In this document: positions 22,331-34,300 of the stretch, one piece after another
Numbering within the stretch: the first letter of the stretch is position 1
Layout of the letters: each line of letters opens with the position of its first letter
DNA from: Branchiostoma floridae
Lineage: Eukaryota > Chordata > Leptocardii > Amphioxiformes > Branchiostomatidae
Direction: 5' to 3'
Assembly (NCBI RefSeq): GCF_000003815.2
Contig: NC_049989.1
Location: forward strand, 15,080,058 to 15,142,057
DNA length: 62,000 nt
Notes under the pieces: model-generated
Database searches by the model: none
Seen by the model: only the letters and a program-made list of their open reading frames with translations
Told to the model about the DNA's origin: nothing
Made by a program: the position numbers and the translations under genes

Positions 22331-25300
22331 TTAGGACTCGCTCTTTTGGCTACTCTCGCTAGTTGTACGTGACCGCTCCTTCTCCCTGCGTTCCTCGTAC
22401 TCTCGCTCATCGCGTGGCTTGGCACCACCGAAGATCGACGACTGGGGGTTGGCCACCGCGTTGATGGGTTTGCCCACGGTGCGAGGCGCTAGCTTCAGTC
22501 TGGGCCGCGCTGCCCGTTCCTCTGTAACAAGCAAGAACATGCGGTGAGAGGCGTTCAGTACTACAGGAACATAGCCTGGGTATCATCAGAGTAGTAATTC
22601 GCTCCTATGTTTGCTTCTGCTACCTGTCTGGGGAACTGCACATTTGAACCGTTTGGTGGCAACGTCAGTTCATGAGCGAATTAAGGAATGGGTTCTAGGG
22701 CGCTCGTTTGATGCAAGCGGATGGAGGGCATTGGAACGCCTGTTCAAATGCACACTTGAACCCATTCCTTAATTCGCTCATGTGTAGGGACCAATCAGCT
22801 CCCTTGTCCAAAATTTGGATGATTCCAGACGTTAACATGGTCAAGGTTCCAAGAGGGAACAGCAGAGAAGCAACTGTATCCTGGGTATTATAAATATCAG
22901 AGCAAGATGCAACCACTGTGTATATAGTGTACAATAAACGCCGGAGCGAACTACTTTTCGGATGGTACCCAGGAACAGGAATAAACTGGATTCTTACATC
23001 ATTAACCCCTAGCATTCTTTGGGCGTCAAGTCGGTACAATGGGGACTTGGGTGCTTAAGTTCAAGAGGTCCAGGCTTTCAAAGTCTGTCATTCAGAGGCT
23101 TTACTACATGTATCTCACTCATACCCTCATCTTCAAAATTGGCACACAGGGAAAACATTTGCTCCCACTACGCTAACAGCAAAGTTCAACAATCATCATA
23201 TGATAGCAAATATTCAAGATGCTGTTTTCTTAATAAATTGTCGCAGATTACAGGGGTGCCTAAGCATTTGCACGAACCCTATGAAATTCGTACGAATATT
23301 ATGTGATACACACGAATCACTATGCGAAAACGCACGAATATTATGAAATTCGCACGAATCACTATGCAAAAACGCACGAATATTATGAAATTCGCACGAA
23401 TCACTATGTGATTCACACGAACCTTATGAGATTTGCACGATCCTTATGCGAAATTGCGCAACCACTGCCGGGGTCACGTGACAGACGGAGCGGGATTTTC
23501 AAGATGGCGGCTTCGATCGGCGGCGACGGAAAATACGATGTAACACGTCGAAATGAAGCAAAACAGTAGCTCACAGGCTATCAAATACATCTTTGCGACG
23601 GCAAATGTCCATTCCATGCCTTGAAATATAAATATCACGGGTAGAAACGCTCAAAATCATGCCTCCTCCCGGCCGCCGTTTTTGCATAAGGATCGTGCAA
23701 ATCACATAAGGTTCGTGTGTGTCACATAGTGATTCGTGCGAATTTCATAATATTCGTGCGTTTTTGCATAGTGATTCGTGCGAATTTCATAATATTCGTG
23801 CGTTTTCGCATAGTGATTCGTGTGTATCACATAATATTCGTACGAATTTCATAGGGTTCGTGCAAATGCTTAGGCACCCCTGGATTATTGTCAATTTACT
23901 GGAAACTCTGGCCTCCACTACTTGAATTTCTGTCTTCAAAGACATTTTTGGAAAAACCTTGACCACTTTTTGCAAAAATATCTGCAAATCCATCTGTATT
24001 GGTAAGTATAATTAGCAATTTCATGTTTTGTTCTGCTGCAAAAAATGATGTTGTTTTTGCATAGCTATACAATGACGCTACAGCCACTCCTGAATCTGAA
24101 TATCCATTGAATTGTCAGTCTACAACCTCCATATAGAAACACCTGGGGCCATATGAAATATCATGTATGTCACAGAAGAGATTGGAATTCAGGATAACTG
24201 CGGATTGCCCTAGGACAGATATATGTAGGACATCCCTAGGACATCAGAGACGCTCCTAGGACAGGTTGGGATTGGGACCTCTCCTAGACTTGGACAACCT
24301 GACATTCTCTTACAGTTACAAGGCTCGAAATACCACCTGCATATGCAGGTTAGTGCAGGTAAAATTGGAGCTGTGTAGGTATTTCTGGTGTCTACCTGCA
24401 CCTAACCTGCACTGGTCCGTGCACTGGGTTTTATACATAAATGTCATATGATGTAGGTGTATATGGATTGTTCTTAGCTGCATTGGCTGTTACCACCTAT
24501 AATCAATAAAGTATAAAAGAAAAATAGCAATGGTTCCTGAACAATTCTAGTATGATCCATATACTTCCTGAATTCAGAGTGGTGCAGGTAAAACGTGTTT
24601 GGTGCACATAATTTTCGTTGTTACCTTGTACCTGCACCAGTGCAGGTATGCAGAAAAAAAGGTATTTCGAGCCCTGTAGTAGTATACCGTTGCATGAATG
24701 TATGATCCATATACTTCCTGAATTCAGAGTGGTGCAGGTAAAACGTGTTTGGTGCACATAATTATACTTTTTTTCTGCATACCTGCACTGGTGCAGGTAA
24801 CATTATAAATTACTTGCACCAGGCAAATTTGACCTGCACCAGTCTGAATCTAGGAAATACACATGTATGGATCATATTAAAATTGTTCAGGAACCATTGC
24901 TATTTTTTCTTTTATATAATTATACTTCATAGGTGGTAACAGTCAATGCAGCTGATAACAATCCATATACACCTACATCATAGGACATTCATGTATAAAA
25001 CCCAGTACATGAACCAGTGCAGGTTAGGTGCAGGTAGATATCACAAATACCTGCACAGCTCCAATTTTGCCTGCACTAACCTGCATATGCAGGTGGTATT
25101 TCGAGCCCTGTATACCGTTGCATGAATGAATGTCCCGCCATGAATGTGAACAAACAAGTCTATTTCATATAATTTAAATGCAATTAGAATCTGTCCTAAG
25201 ACTATCTACTGTAGTACAATGTACATATTTTAGTAGAACCATAGTCCTAAGACTGAGATCCATTTTCTAATCTGTCCTACAAAAGACTCCATTCCAATCT

Positions 25301-28300
25301 GTCCTTAGACAATCCACGATTGCCCGGAATCCTAATCTCTACTGTGTCATAAACAATACACACCACTGGCATATCAATCACATGTCACAAGGAAGAGTGC
25401 TTCTGGACTGGGTGCTTTCTTAAAACAGATTCTATGATTGGCAGACATAAGTCATCAGAGAATGGTGATTTTAGATAATAAATATTGGTAAACTTCTACT
25501 TTCCCAGGCTCTCCCGCTGTCAATCAAATGATGTCATCCTTGACACCCACCTTCGGTTGGCTCCCTTAGTTCTGGGAAGGATAAAAGTTCAGGGCATTTT
25601 AGATGGTTAGTCAAGACTGCACGGGGTCTGGGGTAAGGCTGGCTTTCATGGAGAATCGAAAGAGCCGTTAAAGACCACCAATCAAGTTTTGTCGCTGTTG
25701 ATATCTTTGTGGGAATCTTACAATAGGTCTCTGTGCTATATGCTACAATAGTAAAGATATACAGCTTTCAGTTTTGACCTCAGCTTCCCTTAGCTTAGTG
25801 GATATCTTAGCAGACTGCGTCAAGTTGTGCTAGTAAATTGTGAATTTCTGCCAGTTTTCTCTTGCAGTGAAACTGATGTACGATACATTTGCATAAACAA
25901 CAAAATGACAATTTGACGCAGTCTAGTGAGAGACCCGCTTTGGCCTACCTGTAACAAAAGACTAATTTCCCAACACAATACCTTAAGGCCATGCCAATTT
26001 TATTTGTTGTTTCTCGGATTTCCCGACCCCATATTTTTCCGATTTGAAAAAAAAAAAAATTTACAAATTGATGGCCACAAATCCTAATGAAGCTGCTTGG
26101 CACAGCAATGCTATGAATTTTATTTTTAGGTAAATAATCCAGAAAAAAAACTCAATTTGGGAAGCATTTCAATTTAAGTACAATGTAGAAAATCTGAAAA
26201 CTATTATTTCTTAAGCCTGTTGTTATTTCTGTTGTGTAACTTGTCAATGAGTATTAGCCCTTTCGATCTCTCCTACCTGACTTTTTGAAATTTTTATTTT
26301 TCAATTTTTTTTCCGACCGACCAACCGACCCAATTTTTTTCTGAAAAAATCCGAGAAACAACAAATAAAATTGGTGTGGCCTAAAGAGAAGTGAGGCAGT
26401 TGTGTCAAAATAGAATCCACATAGACTGTAAAGTCCCATTTCTACTATCAAAATATTTTGCTGTTTGACTTTTTCTTTCATCTCGAATTCAAAACATGAA
26501 AATCTGCCATAAAATGTACAATTAAAAGAAATTCTACAAACAGAATGGCAAGGAAAAAATTATTATCTATAAGAAATAATCTGTAGATACATTTTGACAC
26601 AACTACAACACATGTCTACAGAAAAGCTATACTTCATGACCTGTACATATTATGTTGACCACAAGTCTTTTGTATAGCTAAAGAAATGGTTGGCTGAAAT
26701 TCCACATAACTTTTAATTGTTATAACTGTTTCATTTGAATCGTAAACAAAAAAAATGGATCCTTTTTTCTGTGAATGTTTGTTTGTGTCTTTAATTTTTC
26801 AGGGTCAGACAAAATGTCCACAAAACTTTTCTCCGGTCACGAAATATAGCTCTATCTCCAATGATGGAAAAAAGTCACAGCACAAAATTCACCTTCTGTG
26901 GGTTCTCTGAAATCGTCTACGGGGCCTCGTCCGCCGCCACGGCCACCGCGGAAATTCCCGCCGCCGCCGCCACCACCGTACCTCTGCCCGCGGTCCATCC
27001 CGCCGCCCCTGTCGTTGTCGTAACCGCCTCTCCCCCCATCTCGTCCGTAATCTACGGGAGGGGGGTCAAAACACAACACAATCAAAAACCTAAGCTAGAA
27101 ATTTAGAGTTAGACGTAAAGACAAAATTTTGAGTGTACAAAACATTGTGAACTGAAAACAGTTTTATTTGTTGTGATTTTTTTTTGTATTTGTATTGGGT
27201 GGGCTGGCTACTCTTCCTTCACAGCGGCCAAATTGCGAGAAGCTTACAATAGGCGGGGATAAATTGCAAGGGTTTGGAGTGGCTGCCATTTGGCGCTAAC
27301 TCAATTCAGTTCAGTTCATCCATCCGGTGACACTATGAAGTTCTTCCATACGACTCTGTCGCGCATGACAGACAGGAGGTCTCCGTCTTGGAGGCCAAAA
27401 TCTTCCTCAATCACTCTCTTAAGGGTCAGGGATGGTCGGCCGCGTCTTCTCTTGTCGTCAGGCTGCCAGAGAAGAACCCTTCCGGCCATCTCATCATGAC
27501 GCATCACATGACCAGCAAGGGCCAGACGTTGGTCGCGGATGACTCTAGTAATCCGTGGCGAACCATTATTGGCGCTAACTCAGGTGGCCTCAACACAACA
27601 GTAACTGCCCCAGATGCAGCCATAGGACTGTAGGTTTTGAACCACCAGGACTCCTACATGGACTAACGTACATGCAAGCAAAAACCTAATCACAAACTTG
27701 ACTGCCTTTATCCAGAGCTTGAACTGAAAGTCTTTTCAAAAGAATTTTGAACAATGATACAAGACAGGTTTTACCGACAATATTATGAGTTGTGTCTAAA
27801 CAACTATCTTGACCCACAGTCAAAATTAGCAGTGCAGGTCCAATCGGGGTGAATTTAACGTATGCATACAGTTACAACAATTTTCTTCAATCAATGACCG
27901 TTTTGTAAAGGTACAGTACATACCTCCTAAATTTTCGATGTCTTCCAGCACATCTTCGTCCCGGGGAATGACCTAGTCTGAATTCTCGTGAGAGGCCATC
28001 CACATCCAGCTAGAGGGGGCGAAGCTGAACCGGAATGAGGGTTGGGAGCTGCCCAAGTCCTACCTACCCCTTCTCCGCAAGGACGCGGGGGGACAGGGCA
28101 GATGATCCACGCAAGCCTGACCTAGTCTCGTGTTCTCTAGCGAGAATTAAGACTAGGTCATTCCCCGTGACGAAGATGTGCTGATAGACACAGAAATTTT
28201 GGGAGGTATGTACTGCACCTTTACAAAACAGTCATTGATTGAAGACAATTGTTGTAACTGGGTGAATTCAAGTGTATACTGTATACGCACAGTATTTCCT

Positions 28301-31300
28301 GCCCTGTATACACGTACCTCGTCTGTCACCACTGCCATATCTTTGTGGTTGGCCGCCGCCGCCGCCACCGCCGAATGAATATCCACCACCCCTGGGGGGG
28401 CCACCAGCCCCGCGGCCCCCGCCGAATCCGCCGCCACGGCCTCCCCTGCCGCGGCCGCCATCTTTGTCCTTCTGGCGGGACTCCGCAACATCTACGCGCA
28501 GGTTGCGGTCTTCGAAGAGCTGGGATTGGACAAGTCAATGCGTCTGTTAGCAATATACTAGCTGATGTTGATTTTGGTTGATCTTACTTAAAGCTTACAA
28601 AAAAAATTTTCATCAGTTTCATGCCATTAAGTTCAAATATTGGGACGGTTGGGCTGACATTTTTGTCCCTGACCTTATTTGTCATTTGCCCTGCACATCC
28701 ACACCAAATAAACCAATACACATGTAGTTCTTGTGGCAGAAAATGGGGAGGAAGATACCAGGTTTCTGGTGTTCACCAATTTTCATCACAATTTTACCTA
28801 TTAAAAGGTACCTACTGGCTGCAAATACATCAGACAATTAAAAATTGCAAGAATGTCTTAAACACCCTCCAGATTAAATTAATTAATTTTGGACTTCAAG
28901 ATTAATTCCGGACAAACCTTAATCATTTGAAAACCGATTGATCAAATGAATTAACATTTGCAAGTATGATATATTAAAAGGTAATTAATATGTAGATTGC
29001 AATTAGATGTCTCCAGGAACAAAGCAAATTCTCGAGAATTCTGGAGAATTCTGGCTCAGGTTCCCAGAATTATCAAGAATTCTGGAAACCTGAGCCAGGA
29101 TTCTGGAATTGCATTGTTCCTGGAGACATCTAATTGCAGTCTACATATTAGTTACCTATAGTATAAATATACCATACTGGCAAATGTTAATTCATTTGGT
29201 CAATGGATTTTCAAATGATAAAGGTTTGTCCAAAATTAATCTGGAAGTCCAAAATTAATCTGGAGGGTGTTCATAATAAGAAAATTTTCGTCCTGTGATG
29301 GACAGTATTATATTGAGTCCTGAGCAGAAACCAAACCAAACACTGTCTATGTACAGACAACACTGGTGGGAAGATGGCAGATGTGAGTCATGGTGACCTT
29401 TGACCTGACCTGGCCAAGCCCACTAGAGACATTGACAACCAGTCTATATATAGTAATTAATACATCACATGTACAGCTATGTGCTAACAGTGGGAAGATA
29501 GTAGTTTCTGATGTACTGAGTAAGTATTGTTAGAAATATTGTTAACCTCAAATATACACTTTTCATCTACTAACACTAGTAACAGTAACAATTTTACTAA
29601 CAAACGAAAATCAGTTTTCCCACTTATAACAGCAATAGCTATAAAAATATCACCATCTCTGAAATGAAAAAAATATATTTTTCTTCCCAATCAGGCAAAA
29701 ATTGCTCTGATGAAGTAATGTCATCCCCAAAACTAAGTTACATGTTGTAGCCTAATACTAGGTGCCTATGTTTACATAGAAATCAATAGTAAGACAAGAC
29801 ACATAATTTCATAAATGAGGTGTTAATAACAAAACAGTTCATCTATACTTACAGCTCCATCATAGGTCAGGGCCTCTTTTAAGGACTCCACGTCTTCAAA
29901 TTCCACATAGCAGAAGCCTGGAGGGTGGAGATAAGGAGGATAATGAAGGAGGAAAGGTTTGAGACGCCAGGCATAACTTCATTATTACCACCGTGAAGGA
30001 TGTCAGTGACTTCCTACGGGGTATCGTTTCTGGCTGCGTTTGTGTGTTCGCACACATCAGAATAATAGTTTATTTTCAAATTCTTGTCCTAGGGTTAACT
30101 TGCAGGTAACATAAATGGGGACAAACAGTGTATAACAGTATAGAATGTTTCTACTATGGTCTACAAAAAATAAGCTCACTCTAAACTGTAACTAGTTGGG
30201 TTTGACTTCTTTTCCTGAGACAGTGGAAGACAAAGGATCCCACCTTTTCTATAATGTGTGGGTTCTGTGATAGGAGGAGGGTAGTTTTCTTTTTGTCTGT
30301 AAACATGGGAAGTTTGGGAGGAATTTAGTGGCTTCTTTGAAATGCCCTTTTCTTTCATGATTGTAGATGGAACAGTTATTATAACTCATGATCCTTTGGA
30401 AGGACTTGTTTGAATTTTGGCATGTGAGTAGTTGTTAAGGTCCCAAATAAAACAATTTTGGTCAATGTAGTTGTGTTTTCCGGCTTTGGAGAAATGTAGG
30501 TCAACACCCCCATTTTGAAGGTACCGGTAGTATAGTCCATCAAAATATCTTGTTACTAATAATGTTGTTATCATAATGGGTTAAATCTAAGTACACTTAA
30601 GATTAGAATTAGATATTGTATGTCAAACCTTCACAGTCCAATTTGTACATTTCTTACTCAGGGTTAAAGAACGACTTTTAATGAATAATTTAATGGTATG
30701 ATGTTCATATACACAACATGTGCTACCTTGGCTATGGATTAGAAAAGTCTTTGGATTGAAACTCACTTGTGAGAACTACCTGAATCTTACCTTTGAACTT
30801 GTCCGTTTCCCTGTCCCGCACTAAACGGACACTTTTTACCTGTGTCAATGAAAATCACATCATGAATGCAGGAAAACAAAAAAGAATGTGTATTTTGAAA
30901 CATATCAAAAAGTTTACTTTCTCCGAACATGTAACTGTAACTGGGATATTCCACTGTACTCCAAAGAGGAGGGGTGGTCTAAAACTTAAGTAAAGAAAAC
31001 CCCTTTGTCTCTCATTTACGTTGACATTCACGACTCAATTTTCCAACTTTTGACAACAATTCCAAAAAAATGTAAACAAACCTGGTTTTGGTTTAAAGTT
31101 TAAACGTCATGTTTTTATTTCATTTTTTAGCTTCGTTTCATGTTGAGTGATCGTTCCAGAATACTTGAGAAACAGAATGGAAATTCTACTTATTGCCTTT
31201 CCCAATTAGCAAGATGGCTATGCTTTGGTAGCATGTTTGTATGTCTGTACATACATGTATCAATGTATGTATGTATGTTGTTTAGTAGACTGAGTATAAC

Positions 31301-34300
31301 TCAAGAAGCTATATATAGATTGTCATGAAATTTGGTATGTGGTTAGGTCATGTTCTATCAAAGAATTACTTAGATTTTGGGCCCCCTGCCAGCTTTTCTA
31401 ACACTGCAGGAGAATTTCCAATTTTGATATCTTGCCTGGCAATGTTCTGGCTTTTATAATTAATGACAGGACTGTGCAACACTTACAGGAATGAGGATAT
31501 AAATAATGATAACTTTTTTCAAACTTACTTTTAAACCTCTGAAGATTTGATCCAGGTCTCCTTGAACAGTTTCGAAGGGTAGGTTGCCGACGAACGCCGT
31601 GTACGGCGCCTCTGTGGGGATGGGTTTGGGTCCACTGGAGCGGCCGCCCCCACCGCCCCCGCCACGGCCACCACCCCCGTAACCCCCGCCCCCGCCGCCT
31701 TGTCTGTATCCGCCTCCTCCCCCCCCTCTGCCTCCACCGTATCTAATATAAAAACATCAATCAGTCACATTAATAATGAACAATACAGCGTGCAAAACAC
31801 CCACTTGCACACTTGCACATTGCAACCACTTTTTGCTTGGTGCAACTTACTTCTAAACTCAGGTTGCACAGGGTGCAACTTAGATTTTGAGTCTCAGGAG
31901 TCAGAACTCGATTTTGCTCTCGATTTACTAATAGAAGAAATAAATGGACCGAGGCAGCCCCGTTTCATATCAGCCAAACATGTATGTATTGCACCTTTTT
32001 TTTTAGAAATTAGTGAATTGTAGGTGGTGCAACTTTAAATTCAGTTGTGCAACTAGTTTTTGCCCCAGGTTGCACAATGTGCACAATGTGCAACCTAGCT
32101 CAGAAAAGTATTTTGTACACTGCAATAGTAAATTGCTTTACTAACTTAGACCATGTTGATTTCATTACATGGATGACATCCGTGCATACATCAATTTTTG
32201 TCCGTTTCAAAAAAAAAAAGAAATTCAACAATGTTTTGAATCAGGCTTTTAGCTAGGAATTAATTTTAGGGCGTCCAAAGTAATCAGAGTGATCTGCGAC
32301 GCTCGCAGGCGCGAGCATTGTAGGGGGGTCCATTGTAGGGGGTCCCATTTTTAAATCATAACCCTCTGAAATGCTATTTCCTGCATTTTGAGGTGCATAT
32401 TTTGTAGAATTCAGCCAAGATTTTTTTGTGTCTATTACAATATGTTTGCCCTGACTGAGGCTGGGAGGAAAAATTCGGGCGTCTGTAGTGCGTCTTGCTT
32501 AAAAGTATTGCGTCCGATTTCTTATGTTTGTTAGGACAGTGCGTCTAAATGACGCGTTGACGCATGCCTAGCTAAAAGCCTGTTTTGAATCGTTCGAAGC
32601 AGCTGTAAAAGGAGCAAATACATGCTGGAGATAAAAAGAAAATGTATATCGGGAAACATATACTAATGTCAAGTCAATGTCAATTCTATCGTCAAAGAAG
32701 GAGACTGTGAAAATCAAAAATGAAGAATCTATTGATTAGTATTCAATACTCTGTGTTTGTCATTTGTTCAACCTTCCAGAGCCCTTAGAGTTCATAATGA
32801 AGGCATTTGGGGGGGGAGGGTTATTTGCATGCTCAAATTACTAATTAGTTTTGGGATTCCCAGCGAATGTCTACAATATCAAAAACAAATCACATGGCCT
32901 TTCATACACTACTTCATGATTAATTTGTCATCATGAACCAGGGCTCTAGCCAGCGTCCGTTTTTCCGTCAATTGACGGAAATTTGCTGCGTCTGACGGAA
33001 AAATTTTGAAACCAATCCGTCAACCTTGACGGACAAAAATCTGATAAAAGCTCCTTGGTGGAAGCTACAGGCTGCTTGGGGACGCCGTCCACAGTCGTAA
33101 AAGCCACACACTGTTTGTTTTGCTATTGTTATGATTGTTGATAATGTGTGTTGGTGCCCTTTCGCATACGATAATCTCATTAAAAACCCGTTTTTCAAGG
33201 TCTCAGTTCAGTCTCTCTAACTCCTGGAATAGTGTTTTCGCGACAATGGGAATTGGCTGACGGAAAATAATGTCGAGCTGGCTAGAGCCCTGTCATGAAC
33301 GCTCCAAAACAGATTTTATTAGCGTCTACCTAACCTTGATATATCTTCGACCTAAGCTGCATTTCTCTAAGGCACGATCTACACACAGTTTTTCCCGATA
33401 TCGGCGAGCCTACAACCTCTCGCCGATCAGCTTTTTTTCATTGTCTATATCGCCATTACGATATCGGGAAAATTTCTCCCGAAAGGTCTGGACCATTCGT
33501 ACGAATACTACGATACCTTACCGATAGCTTAGCAGGGGTTCCCGACAGCTTCACGCGCATGTAGATGCTTCCCGACTTTGGGAAGGCTCATTAGCATATA
33601 ACGCCATGTGGAAAATCGTGCTATATGTTTATGACTGCAATCGCCATGGGTGTCCGGCCCCCTACGTTCTAGATCCCTCCCGACATCTCCACAGATATCG
33701 GTAAAAACTGTGTGTAGATTGGGCCTAAACCACCTCTTGGGGTTGTTTTGAAACGTTTGTTAGTTTTTGATATCATTCAGTATTGTGAATTGTCGTCATG
33801 AACACAAAAGCAGCCTGAATCATGCTTCTGGGTACGTGGGGTCATAGTTCATGTAGGAAATTAAAACTTTGTAGCCTTCAATCGATTATTTTGGCTGCAT
33901 TCAATTCATTGCAAAATCTGCTTTTGGTCATGGCCGCCAACTCGAGACAATTCTGATATCTATTTGTGGGAATCAAGAAATCCAAAAACTTCATGGCATA
34001 CAGGTAAAAAATTTACTTTAGAAAATTCGGCCATCAAAATGCAGGAAATAGAGTTTCTGAGAATTGTAGTTAACTCTAGAAAATACATGAGTCATGTCTG
34101 TGCCACTTTAGAATTAGACTTATAGAGTGGCTTTACCTCGCTAATATGCCCCCTATGCTGTAAAAAAAATTCAGGTGAGAACCTGGGTGTTATACTGCCA
34201 TATATTACTAGTAATTGTGATCAATGAAATACATTCCAGATGGGGACCAAAAAATGTGTGAAACTGACATCTTTATTTGACGCAAAAGTCGCATATCTGT

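Noticed and set aside
26852-27085. Separate Gly-rich protein gene on the minus strand
   Set aside because: The Gly-rich part is EIF4H exon 6 (27051-26893), with proper splice sites and phase joining exons 5 and 7.
27316-27507. Small host gene on the minus strand with GKRRRGRP-like motif
   Set aside because: It is bounded by a 14-bp duplication and matches the non-LTR polymerase C-terminal pattern, so it is a retrotransposon fragment.
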